Assembly (NCBI RefSeq): GCF_040712315.1
Contig: NC_134013.1
Span: 88,170,001-88,234,000 of the forward strand
DNA: 64,000 nucleotides
Direction of reading: 5' to 3'
Origin: Castanea sativa
Taxonomy: Eukaryota; Streptophyta; Magnoliopsida; Fagales; Fagaceae
Shown piece after piece: positions 1 through 12,700 of this stretch. Within the stretch, counting starts at the first letter, position 1; every line of letters starts with the position of its first letter. Both the position numbers and the translations under genes were made by a program. The notes below the pieces were generated by a model. That model saw nothing but the letters and a program-made list of their open reading frames with translations, made no database searches and had not been told where the DNA came from.

Positions 1-196
1 AAAAAAAAAATCAAGTTATAATCATCAATTATAGCTCCAACTTTTGGAGTTTTGGACATGACTCTCTCACTCTCAATATACAAATATATGTGTGTGTGAA
101 TTCTTTAATACAAAGGTGATGTCTTTTTTTTTTTTTTGCAAGGAAGGTGATATCTTTTATTAAAGAATATATTTTAATAAATTTAACCATTATTTA

Positions 197-262
197 ACCA
201 AACTAAACTAATTTACATAATAATTTTATTAAGGGAAATTATGTAAATTAGTTTAATTTGGT
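197..262. repeat. Short near-perfect inverted repeat
   Basis: Two 25-bp arms (197-221 and 238-262) are reverse complements with one mismatch and enclose a 16-nt spacer. No target duplication is obvious. It could be the remnant of a foldback element or simply a local palindrome. Confidence 0.7.
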
Positions 263-527
263 ATGTTTAGAGATGTGGCACAAAGACCGTTAATATTAGT
301 AAGCCTTCCATTTTTATATATACATATTTGAATGGTTTGGATTGCGTCTAATACAAACGAGAAATGGATTATAAACTAGACAAATGCTTTACCTTTTTTT
401 TGAAAACTAGTTCATATTTGATCATTATGAAATATGGACCACACTGCAAGACAAATTTTCACCAAATTCCAAAAGAAGAGAGTTTTTGAAAACTAAAGTG
501 AATTATTGTTTGTATCGGGTAATTATT

Positions 528-662
528 GGGTACTCTCGAAATACCATAAATGCAATATTTTCCTTCTCACATAATTGTGGGTCTCACTAATTAAATTTAT
601 GATGAGACCTATAATTCATGTAAGAATGGGGAGTACGCATTTATGGTACTCTCAGAGTATTT
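528..662. mobile_element. Foldback MITE, about 135 bp
   Basis: The left half (528-589) and right half (602-662) are imperfect reverse complements. The cores TACCATAAATGC and GGTCTCA recur in inverted order near each end. The element is almost all terminal inverted repeat with no coding capacity, as in MITEs. I could not fix a target duplication, so the superfamily is open. Confidence 0.55.
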
Positions 663-3129
663 AACAATTTTCCTTATGTACTTGTATGCAACATTAAAGT
701 TGGTAATGTAATTTTAAGCTCTGCATTACATTTAACAGGGTTATATATATATATTAATTATATAATTTGATAATTATAACAAATATATATAATATGATAG
801 TTATAACATTGAAGGAAGAGGTAACACAAGATAGAGGAGACCTCGGCCTATTGTTAATGTCCATCAATATTCAATAATTTTAGGGGGACAATAAAGGGGT
901 TATCATGGGAAAGTTTCCACTAACTCTACTAATTGCTACCTATAAATATTCCATATGAAAACCAAAAAAAGAAAAGAAAAAAAAAAACCAATACTCTATT
1001 TCTGGATTCTCACAAAAAAAAAATTATAATAATAAATAAATCGACTGAACTTTTGGAGGATCTAAAATTCACCTCAGCAAGTATTCCAACTACCACCTAC
1101 AAAATTGATTATACAATCTAAAATAACAACAACAAAAAATTCTAATTACATTAATGATAGTTTGAAAGATATATCTTGTAATTACAAATTAGAGTGTAGT
1201 TACTATTCTGAAAAACCTAGGCAATACTTTATTTTTTGAGAAGGAAAAAAAAAAGAAACCTAGGAAAGAATTGATTGTGTTGAATTTGAACCATTTCCAT
1301 TATAAGCATTTTCAAAATCTCTGTCACCTTTGAGTTGAAATTGTCCTATATAAATGTTCTGTGCATCATGATTTTGTATGTCTTTTTTTAACTATTGCCT
1401 AGAAAGGTACAGTTTAGTCTGCTTATTATTATTTGGCCCTAAGAAAAGTATTGGTTCTCTCATCATTAGAGCGGGCAAATCTAGATTTTTGAAGGGTCGC
1501 TCATATCATTTTCATTTTTTCTTAGATTTCAAACCAAACAATAAATATATTAATATCAAATCACTAATCAACCAGGCATGACCCACTTTCACTATTTAAA
1601 AACTATTATAATTTGAAGTGATAATCATCTAATATACTTAATTAATTCCAGTAACCACACAAACCCAACCCACATCTTTATCTCTATCCAATCAACAACA
1701 ACAATATTCAATTCACAAAATCAATTAACATGATCTTCCACAATAATTAAAAAATAGATAAGATTTCTCTTTCTCTCTTGCAACAAAAATTTTAAGACTA
1801 CATAAAATACCACAACTTTTCACGTAACAGCTAACAAATAGTGAACAGTGAAAAAAATGGTAAGTTCTGTAAAAGTGATAGACAATTTGACACGTAAAAT
1901 AGTTGTAACAAAAGTTGTCGCGCGATCATTTAATGATTTTGTAGGCTATTAAATTTCAGTGATGGGTATAATTGCAGATTGAGATATGATTGAAGGGTGG
2001 ATATGTAATTTCAGTGGTAATAGCATTATTAATTTCACTGTAGTGCCTGCTAGGCTAGGACAGTGGTCACAGTGGGAATTAGTGTTTATAATCATACCAT
2101 CTTTGTTTGGTTCTCCATATTAAAAAAATTTTAAAAAAAATTCTTGCTAATGACCTGTCTAAGCTTTTTTGAGTTCGTTTACTACTTTTGTTTAAATAAT
2201 AGTTTTTAGTTCTTTTAAAAATATATGAGTAAAAAATATATGTAATATTGTTTAAAAATTAAAAATATATATTTAAATTGATATATCAAACATAACTTTT
2301 ATTTTTTATTTATTTGCTTTAGTTTCTCTCTTAAATTCTACTCCAACCAACCAAAAAATAAAAATAAAATTACATCACATTCCAAGATGATGGTGTCACA
2401 GTACTGTCAGAAATAACAGCCCCACTTGGACTAGTTCAAATAAATAAAGACTCATTGAATAACTGGTCCTTTGTATTTTCTAAAATTGTGAGCTCCTGTC
2501 AAATTATATTTACTATGCCCACCAACAATCGTATTTCGGTGCAGTGGTGAACTGTGATCGTCATTTCTTTCTGTTCCCGTTGACTTTACCTTTTTAACCT
2601 TTTCATCCCCACTAATTTACTTTCTCTTCAATTCATGGTTTTGTTCTTACTATTTAAAAGTGAATTACTATAAATACTCCAACAAGGTTATAGCTTTTAA
2701 TTTTTTTCACAATTTTGTGTCTGTTTGGCCAAATGTGTATAGCTTTTGATACAACTTAAAAGTAATAACAATAATAAACTTAGATAGAAATGACATTTTT
2801 CTATTAAAAAAAAAGAGAGTAAGAAATGATATTACTCAGGTCAATCATAATAATTTTTTCAAAAAAAAAAAAAAAATCAATCACAATAAATTTTATAAAC
2901 CCTTATCAAAAAAGTGTTCACACTAACATCATCCATAATATTTACAAGTCTAGTTAATGGGTGGCCTTACAACATTAATTGATAAAACCATTTTTTAAAA
3001 AAATTAATGCCACTTTTATAAGAAATATAAAAAACTATCAAAAAATCAATATCTTTTTTCTTTAGCCCATAAAAGGTTTTTAAAAATAATTTATAAAGTA
3101 ACGCCCTTAGCGTATCGGTTATTTCTAAA

Positions 3130-3775
3130 AAATGGGTTTTACTTTGGGGTGAGGTAGGGTTGAAGGATAGGGTCTTTGTCCCTACCCCGCATGGTTTTAT
3201 CTTGTCCCATCCCTACTTTGGCCCACACGTCGGAGAAAACCCTCTCACTCCATCCTCGCCCCTTGGGGCCTTGCCGCACTTAGTAAAACTCTACTTTTTG
3301 TTAATTTGCCCTACAATTAGTACAATTTTTTTTAATGAAACCTATTTCATTAATAAAAATATACTTGAAATTATAACTAAATTTATTCCATAAAAAAATT
3401 GAATAATATATGCAAGTGTTTAACAAGATAATCAAAAAAAAAAAAACTCAAAGTATAACACATAATAAAATAAAGGCAAAGAACCACATTAGATAGAATA
3501 AAATAAGTTAATATTGATATGTTTGTTTAAATAGTAGGGTTTTAGGGTATGAAAAATTTTCAATTATAACTCTTAGCAACGCGGGGTGGGGCGAGGCGAG
3601 GACTGGGAGGGGTGGAGCAGGGTGAGTCTAAAAAGTCTAAATCCATCCTCGTCCGATCTGATGGTGCGGGATTGAAATCTTACCCCATCCCCACCTCACC
3701 ACCTTTGTAGGATGGGAAAAACCTGTGCGGGGCGAAGCGAGGAGGGGCAGGACGAAATTTTCATCCTTACTTTTA
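3130..3775. mobile_element. Probable non-autonomous TIR element with GC-rich ends
   Basis: Two GC-rich patches rich in CCCCGC / GCGGGG words (about 3140-3290 and 3575-3775) lie in inverted orientation around an AT-rich core, in otherwise AT-rich DNA. The left patch carries ACCCCGCATGG and the right patch carries its inverted counterpart. This suggests a small DNA transposon. The boundaries are approximate and no clear target duplication was found. Confidence 0.4.
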
Positions 3776-3945
3776 CTAGTGCATGCTCTTTGGGCATATG
3801 TTATTAAATCATTTTAGGAATTTTTTATGGAAAAGTGAAAAAGTAATAAAATTTTTTGACAAATTTTCAATTTTCTATAAAAAGGGTTTTTTAAAATAAA
3901 TGATTAATATGTACCCTAAGAGCATACATTAACTAGACCCATAAA
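3775..3945. mobile_element. MITE with inverted ends
   Basis: The left end (ACTAGTGCATGCTC...) and the reverse complement of the right end (CTAGTTAATGTATGCTC...) align for about 45 bp around a short AT-rich core. It has no coding capacity. A related but more diverged foldback may lie at about 4115-4300, and a relative of the same type at 21509-21695. Confidence 0.5.
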
Positions 3946-4589
3946 AAATTATAACAACATAGTAATTGCGTGGTACAATAATTGCACCATATTCATATCC
4001 AATCATTAAATTCTTTCATAATTGTCTTTCAAATACTTTTTTTTTTTTTTTTGAAAACGTCTTTCAAATACTTCAAACCCTAATTAAAACATATAACAAA
4101 AAAGGTTTTACACTTTTACTTTTACTAATATATGCTCTAGTAAACAATTTATAAAATAATAATAATAATAACTAACTTTTTTGACAATCTTTTAAATTTT
4201 CATAATCAATTTCATAAAATGATTTTTTTTGTTTTTTTTGCTAAACAATTTCATAAAATGAATTATTAAAGAATGCTTTAAACACATATATTAACCGCAA
4301 CCTAACAAAAAAGCCTCAAGTATTGTACTAAAACAAATTGAATAAATCTAGAGTTAACATTGGTTTGGCAAGCTAATAAGAACTAATAAAAGCTGAACCA
4401 AAATGAGCATCTGCCCCAAGATGGCAAATAAAGCTGCAACTTTTCATGCCTTTTTCAGTAATTCTCAATTTCACTCCCTCACATAAGGCGGACGGTAAAA
4501 GTTAAAAACTAGATGATGCAAACTTTATGGCATCAGCCCTTATATTTTGATACATTTGTACAATGGCCCAAAATGTATAAGAAAATAGG

Positions 4590-6165
4590 CGTAAATTTAC
4601 TTTTGGTCTTTATATTTTGTAGTCATTTCTATTTTGATTCCTACATTTTTATTTTACCACTTTTAGTCCCCTAAAACAAAAAAACACGTTCCATTTTGGT
4701 CATTACCATTACTCACTTAACAGAAAAATCCTATGTGGCAAACGGAGTGTACTGTTGGCACAGTAAATGCTGACATGACGAATAAAATAATATTAAAAAT
4801 GTCACATTAGTATCTAATTTTTAAAAAATAATTTATCATTTAAAAAAAAAAACAGAATTAAAATTAAAAAAAATACATAAATTTAGATCTGGGTTCATCT
4901 TCAACAAGAACACAATAAACACAAACCCAGATTTTAAATATAAGAACACACCCACATTTTCTTTCCCTTTCTTGTCAACCAAACACAAAAACATAAACAC
5001 AAAAACATAAGCACAAAAACATAAACACAAAAACACACACAAACCCTGGCAACCAATGGACTCAAGGTAGTGAAGAACTCTATCTTTGAACTTAGATTGG
5101 TTTTGAGGAAAATTAAGATACTCTTATCCATTTTCTTGGCAACCAAACAAATTTTTCAGTTTCACAAAAAAAATTCCAGATTTGACAGCTAACTAAATAT
5201 TTGATGTCAATCCTAAAATTTAAACATTTTCACAAACCCAACAAATCCCCTTATACACAAACCCAAAAATTCTCTATCACAAACCCATATTATCCCTTTT
5301 CAAATTTATCAAAAATCCAAAAGAAATATTACAGATTCAACCTAGATAAAGAAAGAGTGAGATGAGAAAGTGAGGAGGGAGAGGGGTTTCAAATCAACCT
5401 AGAAACCCACGTGATGGCGCTAGCAGCGGTGTCTTGTCACCTCACCATGCTCCTCAACCTCACCCTCATACTTACGCCCACTCTCACCACCAGCACCAGC
5501 AAATGATTTTTGGAGATAATAGTGGCAACGACGAGGACCATGAAGTTGAAGTCAAAGTCAAGGCTCCCAAGAAGCGAGCTGAGACATGGGTCCAAGCTGA
5601 AGTCAAATAAGCACTTATGAGAGCAAATTTCATCGAAGATGAGAGAAAAAGGGTTTGATCGATCGCCCACCATGTGCACCGACAAGTGGAGGAACTTGCT
5701 TAAAGAGTTCAAGAAGGCAAAGCACCAAGATAGAGGGAGAAAGAATAAAAGGAAGAAGAAAGAAAGAAAACAAAAAGAAAGAATGGAGGGTGGAGAAACT
5801 GAGAGAAAGATCCAGGGAAAAAGAATAAGAAACTAAGTACAAACAAAACAAATCTAAATTCCATTATTTTTTTTGTTTTTTTATAATTTTTAAAATTGAT
5901 AAATTTAATTTTAGGTTAGATGCTGACGTGAATGCTGATGTAGCATTTTTTAATATTATTTTAATAAACACGTTAGCATTTATTATACAAACAGTGTATT
6001 CCATTTGCCACGTAAAATATTTTTGTTAGCCACGTAAGATATTTTTATTAAGTGAGTGACAATAAGGACCAAACTTAAACACATTTTTTTATTTTAGAGA
6101 TTAAAAATGATAAAATAAAAATGTGGGACTAAAATAGAAATAGCCCCTAAAATGGTTGGCATGTA
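4590..6165. mobile_element. Mutator-like element with long TIRs carrying a gene fragment (Pack-MULE)
   Basis: The left end (about 4590-4840) and the right end (about 5885-6165) are inverted copies of each other over some 250 bp. Recognisable blocks include ATTTCTATTTT, the CACTTAACAG / TTAAGTGAG block and the ATGCTGACRTG block. Long TIRs of this size are typical of Mutator-like elements. The interior holds no transposase but does hold an exon-like piece of a GT-1 trihelix gene (separate entry), which is what defines a Pack-MULE. A 9-bp target duplication is not clean: CCCAAAATG on the left and CCTAAAATG on the right is a one-mismatch candidate. Outer edges are therefore approximate. Confidence 0.7.
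5413..5740 (+). pseudogene. Captured fragment of a GT-1-type trihelix transcription factor gene
   Basis: Frame 5413-5610 encodes a His/Gln/Pro-rich stretch followed by DHEVEVKVKAPKKRAETWVQ and ends in a stop. A second frame, from 5603, encodes SNKHL, a stop in place of the expected Trp (TGA at 5618-5620), then [36 protein letters not shown] and DRG to about 5737. These are the flanks of the trihelix DNA-binding domain of plant GT-1 light-response factors. The middle of the domain is deleted, which forces the frame change. Downstream the sequence falls into Lys/Glu-rich low complexity. GT-1 proteins are usually about 400 residues, so this is a small non-functional piece. It lies between long MULE TIRs, so capture by the element is the natural explanation. 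Identification of the family is firm; the donor locus is unknown. Confidence 0.8.
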
Positions 6166-8220
6166 CGCCAAGAAAGTATAATAGTTTTCACACTCTCATA
6201 TCACTATCAAGCATTTATTGTAGGGCTCTTCATGCACAACAGCTAGATATGAGGTACACGTACGGTTGTGTAGGACAGCTTTTATGACCTTTGTTTAGGG
6301 CCGTAGTAGCTATGTCCTAATCATATCCAAATAGATGGTAATAATCATTCGGCTTGAAATTTTTTTTTTTGCAGCTCTTTGTATGAAAATTTTACTATAG
6401 ATTGATTGATTCCCACACATAATCTTAAGAAAATATATATAGCTTATCTATTTTTAGGGAAGCAACAGGGAGCTCAAAGAAATTTCACTTCTCCAATTAT
6501 GGAAATGTAAATAACTAGAAATTCCACCCCCCCCACCCCCCTCCCCCCACCAAAAAAAAAAAAAAAAACACAAGAACCTACTCTCCACGACCATTTATTT
6601 TTTCTTCTTTTTTTGATGAACTTCATGACCTTTTCTAAGTTGATAAGGAAAATAATTTGAACACTAGATGTTTTTGTTAGAAACACCATGAAAAACTAGT
6701 TGAATTACAAGACTTTTGACATGAATTGAATTACAAATTTTGATACCCAAAGAACTAAAGTGATAATGAACCAAGTCTTAGAGAGACCAGAAAATATTTT
6801 AGGGGAGGAAAGAGATTTTTATTTTTATTTTTATAAGTATCATTATTATATAACTTTTTTTCATGTCAGTCTCAATAAAAAGTGGAAAAAAGGAAAGAAG
6901 TAGAAGAAGATGATATGGCAAGACCAAGGCGTATTTACATATGGTTCTTAGAGAATGACCTGCCAATTACACATAATCAAAGAAATTAAAACTCTGTATA
7001 ATATTATTCATAATAGTCTAGAGTGCCTCTCTATTTCATTACAATATTTCTACTGCACTTAAAACGTAATATCGTGTGTCTCTTTTAACCTAAATATAAA
7101 ATATTTTTTTCTAAAAAAAAAAATAATTGAGTGTGCGTTTAGTATAGTGTACTTGTTTTTTTATTCTGTATAAAAAATAAAATAGATAAAAATATAGTTA
7201 TTAAAAAAATTTAATTAAAAGTCAAATTTTAATTGTCAATAAACTGACCATTAAACTATGCCATAATACCAAGCGGAAGCTGTGTACATCCTCTGGCTCT
7301 AATTGTCAATTGTCAAACTACCTCATTTTCACAATATTGGAGTTTAAGAAATTTTTTTTTATATATATGTTTGTAGTTATCAACAAAAAAAAAAAAAAAA
7401 AAAATCTTGCTCGTAAATACCACCAAATTAACAATGTCTTAATCATTTAGTCCCTACAAATTGCAATATTTCAAATATGAACTCGATAAATAATAATGTC
7501 TGTTTCTTTTTTAAGGGATCAATGAATGGCCATATAGCTAGCTTAACTGGCAACTCCAGATCAATGAGTGATTTTCACAATCTATTTAATAATTGGCTAA
7601 GAAAATTTTTTTGTTTTGAATAAAATTAATGTGATAAGTTATGATTAAAATAATATCATTTTTATATGGACAAACCATAGCTTTCTACATATATTAATGT
7701 TATTATATATTAATCACAATAAATCACCTCAACAGTAGTGAAAAAAAAATTATAAAAACTTTTGTACCACTAATTAACTTTATTACAATCAAATAGGTGC
7801 ACAATGCAAATTCCGAATGCTTAGTTGTCAAAGGCACAAAAGAGTTGGGAAGAAGTGATACTACACAAACAAAAAATTTTAAGGATGTAACTTTTCTGTT
7901 CACAACATTTTAACGTTACTAAGTTACTTTCATATGGACTCGCTTCTAAAACCATATATTGTAAAAAATTATAATAATAAATGTAAATACAACATACATT
8001 TTTCTAAGAAAAATATTCACTATAATAATTGTGAAAGACTGTGTAATTATAAATAACATTATTAATAAAAAAAATTAAAAACACAACTTTTGTCATAGTT
8101 CTTATCATAAGCTGTTAAAATGTTTGACTATAAATGATAAAAAAAAATGATAAATTCGTGTAAAAATTATTGTTCATTACTCATAAATTATAACAAAATT
8201 ATAGTTCATTGGGTTGGTGG
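6166..8220. other. AT-rich intergenic DNA, nothing recognised
   Basis: No gene or element with clear ends was recognised. A C-rich/A-rich tract sits at about 6526-6570 and long A runs at about 7380-7405. These are low-complexity sequence only. Confidence 0.5.
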
Positions 8221-8226
8221 CTCTTA

Positions 8227-8481
8227 GGGTCCGTTTGGATAGAACTTATTTCGCTGAAATTGAAAACTGAAAACTGAAAACACTGTAGCAAAATAATTTT
8301 TAAATATATGAATAGTTTTGTGGGACCCATTTTTAATGAAAAAATTGTTAAAAAGTGAAATTTGTGAGACCCATGAACAGTGCATTTGTGCACTATTCAC
8401 GGCTGAAAAGTCAAAATAAACGGCTAGGTAAAAAAAAAAAAAAGCAAAAACGTAAACGCACAAACGGCGGATCCAAACGCC
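8227..8481. mobile_element. Tourist-like MITE, about 255 bp
   Basis: The ends are inverted: GGGTCCGTTTGGAT on the left, and GGCGTTTGGATCC as the reverse complement of the right end. The six bases CTCTTA occur immediately outside both ends (8221-8226 and 8482-8487). The interior carries pieces such as AACACTGTAGCAAAAT and GTGGGACCCA that I recognise from a high-copy MITE family in Fagaceae-like genomes. A 3-bp TTA core would fit PIF/Harbinger. It has no coding potential, although the open frames crossing it look deceptively long. Confidence 0.7.
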
Positions 8482-9309
8482 CTCTTATTGTCCCAATAAT
8501 TCTTGTTCTCCTCTTATTGCAGATTGTAGCATCTCCTCAATCAATTACCTTGGGTCAAACTCAAGCACTGTTACAAGAAGACCAACCAGTGTGCTGACAT
8601 CTTTGTAAGACATAGAGCAGACATTATGGAATATTTTGTTGTTTATAACTCTCCTCTCGGTGACTATACTAAAATGCACAATTTTTACTACAATTTATTC
8701 ACAGATGAAGTTATAATTGGTGGGTTTATGTAAATTTACAGTTTCATTACTCATAACTCGTTATCGTTACAATAGTATTTTTCTTAATGAACATTACATA
8801 GATATGTTATGTACTTGTTGTTTGTGATGTGTTGGGAATGAACTATTACTATTATTATTATCATTATCATTGTTACTTGGACGGTTTTAACTGGTACTTG
8901 TTGGCGGGAAGTGTATTGTGTACGGTGCAAAGCAAAACAGTATCAGACTCTGTCTCTCTCAGTAATAATCTCAGAAAACAGAGACACACTCACACCCACA
9001 CAGACATACCCACCACCAAGACACAGAGAGAGAGAGATATAGATAGAAATGTTTTTTTATTTTATTTTTATATATATAAAAATATGAGAGTCAAAAAGAG
9101 TGAGGAGTGACATCAGCACTGTAGATAGTGTGGGTGGGAAAGGTAATGATTATACGGATTTTGGCAGTAATTATGAATTTTGACCGCACATGCATGTCAC
9201 GTGTTCTTCTCATTGCCTCACTTGCTGGGTTTGGGAAACTTCTTTCATTTACGGCTGTAAATTTTTTTAATATCATTTCAGTTTTAGGTCAAATCTAGGT
9301 ACATGGTTA

Positions 9310-9715
9310 GTGTGAAATCGGTTTTTTTTACTAAAATTGAATTTCTTTTATTAAAATATTATAAATAAAAGTAAAATTTAGTTAAAATAGTACAATAATA
9401 CTTATGAATAGTACCAAAAAGTACAGTGAGACTCATAAATAGTAACAAAAATAAGTTGAATAATAAAATAAATTGACAAAAATAATTTTTGCCAAACGGA
9501 CATACAGTGTAGTGTTTGTTTGGAAACAGCTTATTTAGTTGAAACTGAAATTTTTTTGTTAAAAGTACTATAGATAAAGTTAAAAAGTAGTTGAAATAGT
9601 TCAGTTAGACCCATAAATAATATTAAAAAGTGCAATGAGACTTATAAATAATAGCAAAAATAAGTTAAATAGTATAAAAATTAACTTTTTAAGCCAATGC
9701 CAAAGGCACACTTAA
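9310..9715. mobile_element. Two adjacent diverged copies of one MITE family
   Basis: Segments about 9310-9510 and 9512-9712 share the same order of words: ACTATAGATAAAGT-like, GTAGTTGAAATAGTNCAG, GACCCATAAATA, AAAAAGTGCAATGAGA and AGCAAAAATAAGTT. Both end in a CCAAACGGACA-like or CCAAAGGCACA motif. They are two independent or duplicated insertions of the same non-coding element, each about 200 bp. The copies are well diverged, so not recent. Confidence 0.55.
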
Positions 9716-12700
9716 TGGGTTGAACTTTAACAATACTTTTGAATTTTTATTTTAGGAAAAAATATATAAAAAACCACATTTTTTTTGCGCCACAGTAAAT
9801 CCTTTATTATGTTGGTTATATATTCTACCAATAATGATATATTATGTTGTTAATTTTTTTTTTTTCTAATTCGAACTTTAGTTGTTTTATATAAGAAAAG
9901 TCAAGTGTTCATATGACAAGTTGTGATTGAAGGAGTATAATGTGGAATACAAAAAAAGTGGAACATAGGATTTGTATTCTTCAATTCATATTATCATTTA
10001 AGGGTTTTGTAATTCAGTTAACATTTTCTAATAATTTTAATAAAAACATCTCAGGAGAATTGTAAAAGAGCTAAATCAAACCTTGTATTTAGATTTCAAG
10101 TTTTGTTCACTTAATTTTATTGTAAACACAAGCAAAGCTTAAGCTCATCACTTAATAATATTACATGTTTAACATTTGTTTTTCTTGTTGAACTTGTTCA
10201 TGAGTTACTTTAACTAATTATTTTCCCATATATAACAAAACCATGACTAAATTTTTTTTACTCATTCACAAATTTATGAATTTTTACTACGAATAAACTA
10301 TTTATATTATCAATAAATTACAAATTATAATTTGATATCATATAAAAATATTTACTAACTTACACAATTCAATGCCAAGTCTATACAAATATACTTTTAG
10401 ATAAGTATACATATAAAAATATAATTTTATATATAGTAAAATCGGGTTTCATGTTCGAGTTGGGCTCATTTAATAGTCGAATCTAAACTTAGGCTTGAAC
10501 TTTACTTGTGTTGCTAAAAAAAATGAACATAAACAAATATTTTTCTAAACCGAGCTCTAATTTGTCATAAACAACTTTGTTCATTTATACCCTTACATTT
10601 AGGATTAAAAGACCCGTTCCCTCGTTGTGACCATCCAATTATATAATAAAACAAAAATCGAATAATGTGAAACATGTGTTTGACTAAAATACCGCACCTG
10701 CATAAATATGTTTCAATTTTTCCCATCAATTTTTCTGCTTCTGGCTTGTTTTGATGATGGGGAAGATGAAGAAATTGACCAATGGGTGGGTAGATTACAT
10801 CACGCGCCAATGAATCGCGTGAGAAGTAGGACTCTATTATAGTGTGGACAATTAGTGGTCTTTTGTGTCCTTTTTGGTGGGGTCCGATGTTCCATTTTTG
10901 TACGTCGGATGGCCCATCGATGTTTCTCACGTTCTTGAGTCCCTATTGAGCCTAATCAATTTACTTAATTATTGGGCCTTCTTAACTAAGCCCAAACAGA
11001 AATTTTCGACCCAATCAAATTACATTATGGGCTTCTTTGATAATAATTTGGGCTACTTAAATTGGGTTTAGGATGAAACCTTTTGCTAAATGAAACGAGG
11101 GATGATTTTAGAGTGAAGGAATGATTTGTGAAAAATTGAAGAATTTATTTCATATCCCTTTCACACATTTTTTTTGTCAATAAAATATAATTTCAACTTA
11201 TGATGTTGTTTCATCGAGTCAAGACACCAATTATAATTTGTTTTTAGTGCTCCTTACATACAGTTTGACCTCGGTTGAACCATAATCCAATCTTAAAAAC
11301 CTTAAATCTCTCACTTTTCAGATTCTTTGAACGATATGAGTTTTAAAACCATGGACGAGGCCAAGGTCATTGAAGTAACCGTAACAATGAGAAAGGAAAC
11401 ACACAAAAATCATCTAGCTAAATATGGCTAGCAGTTTATCCACTCTAATATCATGACTCTTTTTCAATGTTGTTCTTGAAGCAAACATTCATGATTTCAA
11501 AAGTTTCGAATGCAACAGGTTTGACAAAGAGTATATATTATAATTATAAATTATGATACCATTTAGCAACATTACACATTTCCTCACATGTATTTACAAG
11601 ATTTCCCCCACAGTTTGGCCCCAAAATAACAACGAAACTGCATTTAGAGAAAGTTAAGCTAGGTTGGAATAGTGAGGAGAACAACTATTAGAACTGAGAA
11701 GATTTGTGAACAACTATTAGAACTGAGAAGATTTCCTCCACAATCAACCATTGGAACAACTATTGTGAAGAATTATTGCGAGATTCCATAACATAAAGTC
11801 GCAAACCATAACCAAAAAACAGAATCAATTAAAAAAAAAAGTCTTTAAGCTGCAGTTGTTCTTAAAATTATATAGAAAGGCTCAACTTATAAGTAAGCCA
11901 CAATCACCTCAATATATACTATCACGTGAGCAAAGGGTGATCGCTAGTAGCATGGCCGTGGTACATCTCATCAAAATTGGAAGATCGGGCATATGAGTGA
12001 TGCTTGGAAATACTACAAATTTGACTACAAAGCTTACAAACTGATGTATTACTAATAAAAAAACACCCATTCAAGTATTTATTTATTAGGTTGTTGAAAG
12101 AAACCTGTTAATCAATTTTATTGTCTCATAAGTTTGTATGTTTTATACAGTAAAACTTGCAATAAATTTAACGCTGTCCTATTTTTATTACACTGATAGA
12201 GTGTGTTTATAAATATGCTTCTCTTATATAGTTTTACATATAGATGACTCATAAACAGTTGTTTAGACATCATATCATATCTAGGCTATTGAAAATCCTT
12301 CTCTCCCCCTTTTTTTTTGGTGCGTTTCTTTGGTTGCGTTGCTCCCACAGTATCTGCCTTGCTTCAATCATGTTGCTCCCTAAAGGTTTTCTCTTTTAGA
12401 ACTATTTGCCTCGAAACCCATTTCTCTAGTTTTACACAATACACATTGCTAGCTCTCCTGAGAAATAAATATTGCAAATCTTAGAACTAGCTAGGTCAAT
12501 GCACCCCCTATTGTGTGAAACTGTGAATTGTATGGCATGCCTATAAATACGATCTAGATTATGTTATTTTTGTATGCTTTTGTTTGATCATTAGTTTGAC
12601 ATGGACATAGTGATATATGCCGAGGCTTATCCTTGGATTGGATAAGTTTGAGTGTCTAACACCTTCCCAAGCATTGATTTCTTCAACAAACAAGAGGTTA

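Larger units (their letters stand above)
1..4585. other. AT-rich intergenic stretch with small inverted-repeat elements
   Basis: I found no credible gene here. The open frames are short, low-complexity and without recognisable domains. The stretch contains a short foldback (197-262), a foldback MITE (528-662), a GC-rich element with inverted ends (about 3130-3775) and another MITE (3775-3945), each listed separately. The rest is AT-rich, with many homopolymer runs. Confidence 0.6.

Noticed and set aside
4983..5040. CRISPR-like array (AACACAAAAACATA units)
   Set aside because: Units are tandem with no unique spacers, AT-rich, and inside a plant transposon.
5437..5851. Minus-strand frames (91 and 73 codons) opposite the GT-1 fragment
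   Set aside because: They are antisense shadows of the recognisable plus-strand GT-1 sequence.
10565..10930. 121-codon minus-strand frame
   Set aside because: No recognisable domain, no exon borders, and composition like neighbouring non-coding DNA.
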